DNA of 20,355 nucleotides, taken from positions 1 through 20,355 of the forward strand of contig JAZNBI010000019.1 of NCBI GenBank assembly GCA_045586995.1. The letters run 5' to 3'. The stretch is from JAZNBI01 sp045586995 (GTDB lineage: Bacteria > Bacillota > Clostridia > Oscillospirales > CAG-272). Position numbers and translations under genes: made by a program. The notes beneath the pieces are model-generated. The model searched no databases. It was not told where the DNA came from and was given only the letters and a program-made list of their open reading frames with translations. This document shows, piece by piece, positions 1-7,252 of this stretch; within the stretch, counting starts at the first letter, position 1; each line of letters starts with the position of its first letter.

Positions 1-141
1 TTATGCGAGGATAATGATTTATGCATCAAAGAGATCGGCACCGATAAGGAACTTGCCCTTTCTATAATTGACATCTTGAATAATTACAAGATACCCTACG
101 TACATTTTCTTGACGTCATACATGATCTGATGAACAAGTAA
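1..141 (+). CDS. C-terminal end of an unrecognised protein (partial)
   Basis: Reading frame 1 is open from the first base to a TAA at 139-141 and gives 46 residues, ending in IPYVHFLDVIHDLMNK. The residue mix is that of an ordinary soluble protein, with an amphipathic, probably helical tail. I do not recognise the family. The 5' part lies outside the window, so start, length and domains cannot be judged. It converges on the small secreted-protein gene that ends at 235. Confidence 0.6.
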   Translation, partial: LCEDNDLCIKEIGTDKELALSIIDILNNYKIPYVHFLDVIHDLMNK

Positions 142-143
142 AG

Positions 144-203
144 TATTGAATTTTTTTGGACTCCGCCGTATGCCCGTCGTGACCTTTTCTTTCAATATTT
201 TTT
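144..203 (+). terminator. Possible weak terminator between convergent genes
   Basis: TATTGAA at 144-150 can pair with TTCAATA at 191-197, and six T follow at 198-203. The loop of about 40 bases is long, so this is a weak candidate. It sits just after the stop of the gene ending at 141. Nothing else is recognisable between 142 and 234. Confidence 0.3.
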
Positions 204-234
204 AGTTTGATTACGAATTATATTATGGTCAAAA

Positions 235-663
235 TTAGGTATAGGTTTCGTAGTATGTAATGGTTTCAGACTCACCTATATTACCGGTATAAGCGACAAC
301 TGTGAGAACGCCCTTGTACTGAACGCCTTTTTCAGCATCGAAGTCAATACTAAGGCCCAAGGTACCCACCGTTTTCCAGCCCGAAACCTCATCCATATAT
401 TCGTAGTACGATCCGTTCCATTTGTAAAGGTAGAGCGTACCTACGATTTCGTCTGCGGTCGACTGCTTGTTTGCACAACCAACAATATTGCCTTTGCCTT
501 CTACAAAAGCCATATTAATTTCCATGTATGCTATACTTGTCCACCTTGGCTGCACCGCCGTATCCTCTTTCTTTGCGGCAAACGCGGGAAGCGTAAGCGA
601 AAACAGCATGACTGTCACGAGAGTAAGCGAAATAATTGCTTTTAATATTTTATTACGTTTCAT
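235..663 (-). CDS. Small secreted protein of unknown function
   Basis: A 142-residue protein with a clear Sec signal peptide: MKRNK positive start, hydrophobic stretch at about residues 9-26, and an AFA|A cleavage site near residue 29. The mature part (about 113 residues) is rich in Thr, Tyr, Gly and alternating hydrophobic residues, which suggests a small all-beta (Ig-like) domain. It begins with a PRWT motif, and I have the impression of similar small exported clostridial proteins that have PRWT soon after the signal peptide; this was not tested. There are no catalytic motifs and one Cys (63). The start is the ATG at 663, with GGAGG four to five bases upstream; an in-frame ATG at 684 lacks this site. 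It lies downstream of the sigma-factor pair but beyond their terminator, and I see no convincing promoter of its own. Confidence 0.75.
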   Translation of the reverse strand: MKRNKILKAIISLTLVTVMLFSLTLPAFAAKKEDTAVQPRWTSIAYMEINMAFVEGKGNIVGCANKQSTADEIVGTLYLYKWNGSYYEYMDEVSGWKTVGTLGLSIDFDAEKGVQYKGVLTVVAYTGNIGESETITYYETYT

Positions 664-712
664 TTTTCCTCCAATGTCACACAAACATCACAGGAGTCCT
701 ACGTTACCTAAC

Positions 713-754
713 AAAAAAATTCCGAAAATGTGACAAAATTTTCGGAATTTTTTA
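713..754 (-). terminator. Rho-independent terminator of the sigma-factor operon
   Basis: TTCCGAAAA at 720-728 pairs perfectly with TTTTCGGAA at 739-747, and the stem extends on both sides by A-T pairs. On the minus strand it is followed by seven T (713-719). It lies just past the stop of the DUF4367-type gene. A T-rich stretch also follows on the plus strand, so it could act both ways. Confidence 0.75.
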
Positions 755-761
755 TATTTTT

Positions 762-1511
762 TTATTTTACGCTTTTTGCGTACTGTATAAGGGTGTCGGC
801 GTCACACACCGTAGACAATATACGATATGAATATTGACCGTCATTCCACAAAATATGTATTTCTTGTTTCTCCATATGCGCAACGACTGCGGCGTCATAG
901 CCGTTGATATTGATGTACGTAACGTTTGCGTTCTCGTTATCTACGTATTTATCGCTTGTCTTCAACACCGCCTGTGTAAAAGTAAACAAATACGTATCAC
1001 CTATATAGTAATCGATGATTATTTGTGAGGTTTTATTTATAACAACATCTCCCCATACTCCCTCGGGCAGCTCGGATGGCTTGCGTTTCTCCTCAATACT
1101 CGCCGGAGCGTCTTCTGCGGGATCAGTCCCCGGCACAGTATCCGAATCGTAACCATTTTCCGGCTCCTTGCCTTCGGGGTCCTCATAACGAACCGAGAAG
1201 CAATTCTCGTACCATTCGACGATCGCCTCATAGATAGCTTCTCTCCATTCGGGTACGCAGCCGATCATAACACAGCTCAGTGTAATCATTATCATCAGCG
1301 CCGCCGCAAATCGAATGGCAACCGTTTTAGCAAGCTTCATGGTGGATCTGCGTTTGCATTGATTTATATATTTATTCCTTTTCCGATAATACGAGCGGTC
1401 AAAAACTACGTTTGAGGTATCAAGAGAATTAAGCTCCTGCACCTCATCATCGATACATTTGGTGGCAGCCAAGGCAATCAAATGATCGAATTTATCTGAA
1501 TTATTGTGCAT
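762..1511 (-). CDS. DUF4367-type single-pass membrane protein, putative anti-sigma partner
   Basis: A 249-residue protein. Residues 1-58 are hydrophilic and basic, probably cytoplasmic. One membrane segment lies at about 63-85. It is followed by an acidic, Pro-rich linker (110-150) and a C-terminal domain (about 150-249) whose ending, ILWNDGQYSYRI followed by a short helix, resembles DUF4367 domains. In clostridia such proteins are usually encoded directly after an ECF sigma factor and are presumed to act as membrane-bound anti-sigma or sensor proteins. The ATG at 1511 overlaps the sigma gene's stop by 11 bases, with GGAGGT about ten bases upstream, indicating translational coupling. The anti-sigma role is inferred from context. 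No zinc-finger (ZAS) HxxxCxxC motif is visible. Confidence 0.7.
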   Translation of the reverse strand: MHNNSDKFDHLIALAATKCIDDEVQELNSLDTSNVVFDRSYYRKRNKYINQCKRRSTMKLAKTVAIRFAAALMIMITLSCVMIGCVPEWREAIYEAIVEWYENCFSVRYEDPEGKEPENGYDSDTVPGTDPAEDAPASIEEKRKPSELPEGVWGDVVINKTSQIIIDYYIGDTYLFTFTQAVLKTSDKYVDNENANVTYININGYDAAVVAHMEKQEIHILWNDGQYSYRILSTVCDADTLIQYAKSVK

Positions 1512-2082
1512 ACAGATCTTTACCTCCCATCTGCCAAAGTTGCTTTTTAGCACGTTTGTATCTCTGACTCACTAAATTATCGGAGATATGCAGTATCTCT
1601 GCAATACTGTGATTATCAAGACCTAAGCTTTTAAGCAATACAACATCTCGATATTTGTCATCAAGCTTATTTATAAGATCATTCAAATAATCGCAAAGTT
1701 CTTCGCTGATATATAATTTGTCAACACAGGATGAGTAATCGGGAATATCAATTTCCTCGTATTCATCGTTCTGATAATTATATCTGTAAAAAGACTCCTC
1801 GTTCTCATTTCTACGTTTCTTAACACGCAAGGCATTCAATGCACAATTGCGGCCAACAACTGTGATAAACTTTTCAATATAGCCCCTATCCTGTGCCATT
1901 TTAAATTTATCTATGCCGTTAGAAATTATTCCCACAGCATCGTGTACACAGTCCTGTGCATCATAGTGATTATTCAAATATTTCATGGATATCAAATATA
2001 GCTGTTTCTCATATTTATCGTATATCTTTTCCACAAATGCACGATCGTCATCATCATCAATGTTTAAAATTATAGGTAACAC
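1501..2082 (-). CDS. ECF-type sigma-70 family RNA polymerase sigma factor
   Basis: A 193-residue protein with the two-domain plan of ECF sigma factors. Region 2 lies at about residues 17-60 (FVEKIYDKYEKQLYLISMKY, then AQDCVHDAV). Region 4 lies at about 138-185 (LDDKYRDVVLLKSLGLDNHS, then an IAEILHIS / VSQRYKRAKKQL helix-turn-helix). I place the start at a GTG at 2080-2082 because GGAGGT (2089-2094) sits six bases upstream. An ATG at 2109 would put that ribosome binding site inside the gene and adds nine unconvincing residues. It is the first gene of a two-gene operon with the DUF4367-type membrane protein, which probably controls it. Its regulon cannot be read from the window. Confidence 0.88.
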   Translation of the reverse strand: MLPIILNIDDDDDRAFVEKIYDKYEKQLYLISMKYLNNHYDAQDCVHDAVGIISNGIDKFKMAQDRGYIEKFITVVGRNCALNALRVKKRRNENEESFYRYNYQNDEYEEIDIPDYSSCVDKLYISEELCDYLNDLINKLDDKYRDVVLLKSLGLDNHSIAEILHISDNLVSQRYKRAKKQLWQMGGKDLYAQ

Positions 2083-2136
2083 GTTGACACCTCCATTTAA
2101 GCAATACATAACAAAAAATTGATAACGATATTTGAT

Positions 2137-2165
2137 ATTGTATCATAAAATTCTCCTAAATGCAA
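2137..2165 (-). promoter_or_regulatory. Sigma-A type promoter of the sigma-factor operon
   Basis: On the minus strand, TTGCAT (-35, 2160-2165) is followed after 17 bases by TACAAT (-10, 2137-2142). This places the transcript start near 2130 and gives a leader of about 48 bases before the GTG start. It matches the housekeeping consensus, so the operon does not obviously depend on its own ECF sigma factor. Confidence 0.7.
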
Positions 2166-2201
2166 CATTTTATGACCAAACCTTTATAAACGTAAAACAT
2201 A

Positions 2202-2225
2202 AGGGCGATAGAAATATATCGCCCT
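2202..2225 (-). terminator. Hairpin, probable terminator of the dehydrogenase-complex operon
   Basis: AGGGCGAT at 2202-2209 pairs perfectly with ATCGCCCT at 2218-2225, with an eight-base loop. On the minus strand it lies about 100 bases past the lplA stop and is followed by a broken T run (TTATGTTTTA). On the plus strand CCACTTTTT follows. The weak T run makes this a moderate terminator call. Confidence 0.5.
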
Positions 2226-2322
2226 CCACTTTTTCGTCAGTGCTTAAGTTGAGGAAAAAGCTTGATCCATTTATCGAATATAAATGTCGCAATTTATTGG
2301 GGTCGTGTGGGCACTGCGAATT

Positions 2323-3285
2323 TTACTGCGCCAACAGCTCCTTTAGGTCAACAAAGCTCATACCGCTTATATACGGAGAGGGGTCAATCTCGCCAAGATT
2401 GTTCGGATCCATACCTACAAGCGCCTTTTCAAGCTTTTCTATCGGCAATGTGCTGAAAAAATCGCCCGAAAAGGTTACGCGGCTAATAAGTCCGTGCTCA
2501 AGATCAAGCTGGATCTTAACAAGCCCAAACGGATATTTCTTTTTGCGCTCTACCGAATAATCGGTCAAAAAACGCTTGTCGGAGAATATCCACTCGTCCG
2601 TTTGATTCCTTTTATATATTGAAATTATCCCATCATTATGATTTAGCTCTTCAGGAATCGCGCCAAGGTCTGAGCAAACACTCGCTTCAATATTCGAAAT
2701 AAAATCCGAAAGCGTGATCTTCTCTTTTATAAGCTCTGACAGATTTACTACTCTGGAGCGGCAGGATTTAACCGCACGGTACGCAAGCTTTTCCTTATCT
2801 ACCTTTAATACCGCCTCCATAACTCCAAAATCACTGTTAAACAGCAAAGTTCCATGATGGAGAATCCGTCCGTTTTCATAATGCTGAGCATTGCCCGAGA
2901 ATTTACCGCCCTTACATTCAATATCGTTGCGTGTACTTACCTGACACTCGACACCGAGCCGCGCAAGAGCATTTCTTATAGGGCGCGTAAAAAATTCGAA
3001 ATCAAGGATCCGTGCATTACCCCGAGTTGAAATAAATGTATAATTTATGTTGCCAAGGTCGTGATAGACCGCACCTCCGCCGGTAATTCTGCGGCATACG
3101 TTTATACCGTTTCTCTGCGCATATTCAAGGTCAACCTCTGCGTATACATTCTGGTTTTTTCCCAAGATTACGGACGGCGCGTTTTGCCAAAGCATAAAAA
3201 CATCGTCATCCGCGTGGCGGAACAAATATTCCTCGACTGCGAGATTGAGGTAAGGATCGGTAGTGTTTAAGCGTATATATTTCAT
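2323..3285 (-). CDS. lplA: Lipoate-protein ligase A
   Basis: A 320-residue protein that activates lipoate with ATP to lipoyl-AMP and transfers it to the lysine of lipoyl domains. It has the biotin/lipoate ligase catalytic domain, with the signature RRITGGGAVYHD at residues 65-76 and the region ND(120-121)...GGKFSGNAQ, where Lys128 is the expected catalytic lysine. A C-terminal accessory domain (about 230-320) follows, so the length fits two-domain LplA enzymes. The start is the ATG at 3285, with AAGGAG nine bases upstream; an in-frame ATG at 3315 would lie within the intergenic hairpin. It is the last gene of the dehydrogenase-complex operon. Its likely substrate is Lys43 of the E2 encoded upstream, an inference from position. 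Scavenged lipoate is the implied source, since no lipA or lipB is seen here. Confidence 0.92.
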   Translation of the reverse strand: MKYIRLNTTDPYLNLAVEEYLFRHADDDVFMLWQNAPSVILGKNQNVYAEVDLEYAQRNGINVCRRITGGGAVYHDLGNINYTFISTRGNARILDFEFFTRPIRNALARLGVECQVSTRNDIECKGGKFSGNAQHYENGRILHHGTLLFNSDFGVMEAVLKVDKEKLAYRAVKSCRSRVVNLSELIKEKITLSDFISNIEASVCSDLGAIPEELNHNDGIISIYKRNQTDEWIFSDKRFLTDYSVERKKKYPFGLVKIQLDLEHGLISRVTFSGDFFSTLPIEKLEKALVGMDPNNLGEIDPSPYISGMSFVDLKELLAQ

Positions 3286-3303
3286 AATATGTATCTCCTT
3301 AAA

Positions 3304-3334
3304 CGACCGTCTCAAATAAAATCCGAGACGGTCG
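3304..3334 (-). other. Perfect 10-bp intercistronic hairpin between the E1 gene and lplA
   Basis: CGACCGTCTC at 3304-3313 pairs with GAGACGGTCG at 3325-3334 across an 11-base loop. On the minus-strand transcript it lies between the E1 stop (3353) and the lplA ribosome binding site (3295-3300), and only three U follow before AAGGAG. It resembles a terminator stem without a proper U run, so it may be a partial terminator, an RNase-processing site or an mRNA 3'-end stabiliser that sets lplA below the complex subunits. Confidence 0.7.
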
Positions 3335-3352
3335 CTTATTTATGTGATTAAA

Positions 3353-5839
3353 TTAAATACCCTTTTTACTGCGCTCGATCTTTTCGATCTCGGTGAAATT
3401 CTGTTGCGGAACGTATCCGGGAATCGGCATGATCTTCTCTGCAAGAGCATCAATTATCCAGCTTGCCTGTGGGAAGAAGCTCTTCTCAAGCTCAAACGAA
3501 GGAGTGATCCAGTTGCGTGAGCCGACAACTACGGGCGGGCCGTCGAGATAGTCAAACGCAAGCTCGGTGATGTTAGATGCCATATCTCTCATAACGGAGC
3601 CGCGCTCGCACGCGTCACCGACAATAAGCACCTTTCCGGTCTTCTTAACCGACTCTATAACCTTCTCATAGTTGAAAGGAACAATTGAGCGTGTATCGAT
3701 AACCTCTGCCGAGATACCGTACTTCTCCTCAAGAATATTTGCTGCCTCCATAGCTCTATAAAGAACTGCGCCGATGGTGAGAATCGTTACGTCCTTACCT
3801 GCACGCTTGATATCGGGCTCGCCGAACGGAATTTCATAATGACCTTCGGGAACGCCGTCCTTCATAAATTGCTCGCCAAAGCCGTAAACTCTCTGGGATT
3901 CGAAGAATACGACAGGGTCGGTGCCGTTCAATGCGCTTGTCATAAGACCCTTTGCATCCGAGGGGGTCGAGGGGAACACAACCTTAAGTCCCGGGATGTG
4001 AGCACAGAGTGCCGTCCAATCCTGCGAATGCTGTGCACCGTACTTTGAACCAACCGAAACGCGGAGGATGATAGGCATCTTAAGAATACCTGCAGACATT
4101 GCCTGCCATTTTGCCATCTGGTTAAATATCTCGTCTCCTGCGCATCCGATGAAGTCGGCATACATAAGCTCAACTATAGCACGGCCGCCGCACATTGCGT
4201 AACCAACTGCAGAGCCAACGATAGCAGCCTCGGAAATTGGAGAGTTGAAGAAACGGTGATACGGAATCGCCTCGGTCATCTTCTTATAAACACCGAATGC
4301 ACCTCCCCAGTCACGGTTATCCTCGCCGTATGCGATAAGTGTGGGATCTTCATAGAATTTATCAATGATCGGCTCAAAAAGACCGTCACATACATTGTAC
4401 ATCTTCATCTTGGAAACGGGCTTGCCGTTTGCATCGGTTGCGGTGCGGATCTTGCCCTTTATTTCCTTAACTCTGGGACACTCCTCCTTGGGCATCATAA
4501 CGTCGGGCTCTCTGGAGGGATCCATGCTGGCGACCTTCTCGTTGGAGAACATCATAGAAGCGATAGCGTCGGGCTCCTTATTAAGATCCATACGCGGAGA
4601 TATCTCGTCGTTTATGGCAAGCTTCATTATCTCGGTCATACGCTTTGTAATATCCTCGCGGATCTTGGCAATATCTTCGCTGCTTGCAATACGGTTCAGT
4701 ATCAGCTTTTGCTCGTAAGCCAAAATAGGATCGGCTGCCTTCCATGCTTCGATCTCTTCTGCTGTACGGTAAGTCGAGGAGTCAGACGGTGAGTGTCCGG
4801 AAACACGGTAAGTAACAACGTCCAAAAGTGCAGGGCCCTTGCCTTCAAGCAGCAGCTTCTTCTTGCGGGAAACCGCGTCAATAACAGCCAGCGGATCGTA
4901 GCCGTTTACGCGCTCTGCATGCATCTGTGTAGGATTGAAGCCGGCTCCAAGACGGGCAACCATATCAAATCCCATCGTTTCGCCACGTGTCTGTCCGCCC
5001 ATACCGTAATGGTTGTTGAATATATTGAAGAGTATCGGCATACCGCCGTCGCTGAATTTTCCGTCCATGCCCCAAAGCTTGGTGATCTGGTCCATCGAAG
5101 CGAAGTTAAGAGCTTCAAGCACGGGACCGCGGCCGGTTGCGCCGTCACCAACGTTGGAAACAACGATGCCGGGCTTGTGGTTAGATCTCTTATAAAGTGC
5201 TGCGCCGAGCGCGATGGGAGCGGATGCACCAACGATAGCATTGTTAGGCATAAGCCCAAACGGAATGAAGAATGCGTGCATCGAACCGCCAAGACCGCGG
5301 TTAAATCCGGTCTTGCGTGCAAATACCTCAGCGAGTGCGCCGTAAAGAAGGAAGTTTATAGCAAGCTCCTTAACGTTGCCTCCTGCATTCATATGCTTCT
5401 CAACTACGGAAAGAACCGCTCCGTCGAGAAACTCCTTCATAATATCGTAAAGTTCCTTGTCATCAAGCTTTTCGATTGAGGAAAGCCCCTTTGCAAGAAT
5501 TTCGCCGTGGCTTCGGTGAGAGCCGAAGGAAAGGTCGTTGATATCAAGGCAGTATGCCTCACCAACGGCAGATGCCTCCTGACCGATGGAGAGATGTGCA
5601 GGACCGGGATTGTTGTATTCCACGCCATTGTAGCAGCTCTTGGTCTTAACGTCGTTGAGCATTGTTTCGAATTCGCGGATGATCACCATATCGCGATAGA
5701 TACGGATCATATCCTCTTTGGTGTAGAGCTTCAGTTCTTCTTTAATGGTTTTTTTGTACTGGCAAACGGGAATATCTTCGAAACGGATATAACCTGCTTC
5801 GAAAGCTTTGCCGGGATCTACATATTGACTTTTTGGCAT
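3353..5839 (-). CDS. Fused E1 alpha-beta subunit of a thiamine-dependent 2-oxoacid (or acetoin) dehydrogenase
   Basis: An 828-residue protein. It is the thiamine-diphosphate (ThDP) decarboxylase of a lipoyl-dependent complex, with both usual subunits in one chain. The alpha half (about 35-450) has SHRSHGEILAKG (107-118), GLGGSMH (182-188), the ThDP/Mg motif GDGATGRG (231-238) to NN (275-276), and YRVSGHSPSD (344-353) with the conserved loop His349. A charged linker (about 450-480) leads to the beta half (about 480-810), with YGEDNRDWGG and catalytic Glu537 in SPISEAA. The alpha half carries an extra segment at about 118-170, and the ThDP motif spans 46 residues where about 31 is usual. The ATG at 5839 has GGAG eight bases upstream. 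The substrate could be pyruvate, a branched-chain 2-oxoacid or acetoin; sequence and context do not decide. Confidence 0.88.
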   Translation of the reverse strand: MPKSQYVDPGKAFEAGYIRFEDIPVCQYKKTIKEELKLYTKEDMIRIYRDMVIIREFETMLNDVKTKSCYNGVEYNNPGPAHLSIGQEASAVGEAYCLDINDLSFGSHRSHGEILAKGLSSIEKLDDKELYDIMKEFLDGAVLSVVEKHMNAGGNVKELAINFLLYGALAEVFARKTGFNRGLGGSMHAFFIPFGLMPNNAIVGASAPIALGAALYKRSNHKPGIVVSNVGDGATGRGPVLEALNFASMDQITKLWGMDGKFSDGGMPILFNIFNNHYGMGGQTRGETMGFDMVARLGAGFNPTQMHAERVNGYDPLAVIDAVSRKKKLLLEGKGPALLDVVTYRVSGHSPSDSSTYRTAEEIEAWKAADPILAYEQKLILNRIASSEDIAKIREDITKRMTEIMKLAINDEISPRMDLNKEPDAIASMMFSNEKVASMDPSREPDVMMPKEECPRVKEIKGKIRTATDANGKPVSKMKMYNVCDGLFEPIIDKFYEDPTLIAYGEDNRDWGGAFGVYKKMTEAIPYHRFFNSPISEAAIVGSAVGYAMCGGRAIVELMYADFIGCAGDEIFNQMAKWQAMSAGILKMPIILRVSVGSKYGAQHSQDWTALCAHIPGLKVVFPSTPSDAKGLMTSALNGTDPVVFFESQRVYGFGEQFMKDGVPEGHYEIPFGEPDIKRAGKDVTILTIGAVLYRAMEAANILEEKYGISAEVIDTRSIVPFNYEKVIESVKKTGKVLIVGDACERGSVMRDMASNITELAFDYLDGPPVVVGSRNWITPSFELEKSFFPQASWIIDALAEKIMPIPGYVPQQNFTEIEKIERSKKGI

Positions 5840-5865
5840 ATCTTTATCTCCTCTGATTCAAAAAA

Positions 5866-7224
5866 TTACATAAACATTGCTTCGCGAATTACTTCGCACA
5901 CTGTCGGATGCGGGAATACGAGCTTTTGAATGTCCTCGACTCTCATTTCGGTTTCTACCATCATTGCAGCACCGTAAATAATTTCGGATGCATAAGATCC
6001 TATCATATGTAATCCGACTATATTCTTGTGCTTTTTGTCGGTTATAAGCTTAAGAATACCGTATCCGTGCTCGTTTTCTGCTATATATCTTCCGCTGTAT
6101 TTGAGAGTGACGGTCTGAATCGACACGTCAAGTCCCTTTTCCTTTGCGCTTTGCTCGGTTTCACCAACCGAAGCAACCTCGGGATTTGTGTAAATAACCG
6201 AGGGGATAGCGTTATAATTTACGCGATCCTTCTTGCCAAGGATTGTGTTTATACAAACCTCTCCCTCGCGGTATGCCGTATGTGCCAGCATCGACTTTCC
6301 GTTAACGTCACCTGCCGCATACACACCGGGTACGTTGGTCTTGCCTTGCTCGGTGGTCACAATAGCGCCGCGCTCCAGCTTCAAACCGATGTTCTCGCAG
6401 CCGATACCGGCAGTTCTCGGACGTCTGCCGATAGAAACCAGCGCGTAATCTGCGGGAATTTCAACGGTCTTGCCGTCTTTTTCATACGTAACGGTTTTAT
6501 TTTTAATAGAAGTAACACGTGCGCTGAGGATAAACTCAACTCCGCGGGAAGCGTAATCCTTCTTCAAAAGCTTTGAGATGTCCAAATCAACAGGACCTGC
6601 GATGTGATCAAGCATTTCTACAACATAAACCTTAGCACCTACCGAGTTGAAGTATGATGCCATTTCAAGACCTATAACACCGCCCCCGACAACGACTATC
6701 GTCTTGGGAATCTGGGGTATGTCGAGAACCTCACGGTTTGTAAGAGCAAATCCCTCCTTCAAGGAATCTGCGAGTCCGTCGATAGGCGGAAGTGCGGGAG
6801 ATGAGCCGGTTGCGATAAGCAATTGCTTGCCGACAAACTGCTTTCCGTCTGCCTCTACAACGAAGCCCTCCGACGTTCTTTCGCGGATAACGCCGCTTGC
6901 TTTCACGACCTCAACACCGCTTTTCTTCAGCTTTGCGCCAACACCCGAAACGAGCTGCTTAACAACGCCGTTCTTGCGTGCCACAACAAAGGAGTGGTCG
7001 ATCTCAGCAGATCCGAAGGTCACACCGTAATCCTTGCCGTGCTTTGCATAGTCGAAAATTTTTGCTGAATAAAGAAGTGTTTTTGTGGGGATGCATCCCT
7101 CGTTCAAGCAAACGCCGCCGAGAGCTCTTTCCTCTATAACGAGAGTTTTAAGACCTGCATGTCCGGCTCTCTCTGCCGCGTTATAACCGGCAGGGCCGCC
7201 GCCGAGAATTATTAAATCGTACAT
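5866..7224 (-). CDS. lpdA: Dihydrolipoyl dehydrogenase (E3)
   Basis: A 452-residue flavoprotein that reoxidises the dihydrolipoyl group of E2, passing electrons through FAD and a disulfide to NAD+. It shows the N-terminal FAD fold (ILGGGPAGYNAAERA, residues 6-20), the redox-active pair Cys39/Cys44 in GGVCLNEGCIPTK, an NAD-binding fold with VVVGGGVIGLEMA, the second FAD motif (VPGVYAAGDVNG), and the catalytic His439-Glu444 pair in HPTVCEVIREA. There is no N-terminal lipoyl domain, unlike some clostridial E3 proteins. AGAGGA precedes the ATG by eight bases. It lies 28 bases after the E2 stop and 26 bases before the E1 start, so it is a middle gene of the operon. Confidence 0.95.
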   Translation of the reverse strand: MYDLIILGGGPAGYNAAERAGHAGLKTLVIEERALGGVCLNEGCIPTKTLLYSAKIFDYAKHGKDYGVTFGSAEIDHSFVVARKNGVVKQLVSGVGAKLKKSGVEVVKASGVIRERTSEGFVVEADGKQFVGKQLLIATGSSPALPPIDGLADSLKEGFALTNREVLDIPQIPKTIVVVGGGVIGLEMASYFNSVGAKVYVVEMLDHIAGPVDLDISKLLKKDYASRGVEFILSARVTSIKNKTVTYEKDGKTVEIPADYALVSIGRRPRTAGIGCENIGLKLERGAIVTTEQGKTNVPGVYAAGDVNGKSMLAHTAYREGEVCINTILGKKDRVNYNAIPSVIYTNPEVASVGETEQSAKEKGLDVSIQTVTLKYSGRYIAENEHGYGILKLITDKKHKNIVGLHMIGSYASEIIYGAAMMVETEMRVEDIQKLVFPHPTVCEVIREAMFM

Positions 7225-7252
7225 TATAAATTCCTCTTTTCGTTTGGGATTG

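Noticed and set aside
4256..5479. Long plus-strand open frames of 178 and 228 codons opposite the E1 gene
   Set aside because: They are antisense to a well-supported enzyme with conserved motifs along its whole length, lack convincing ribosome binding sites, and resemble no protein family.
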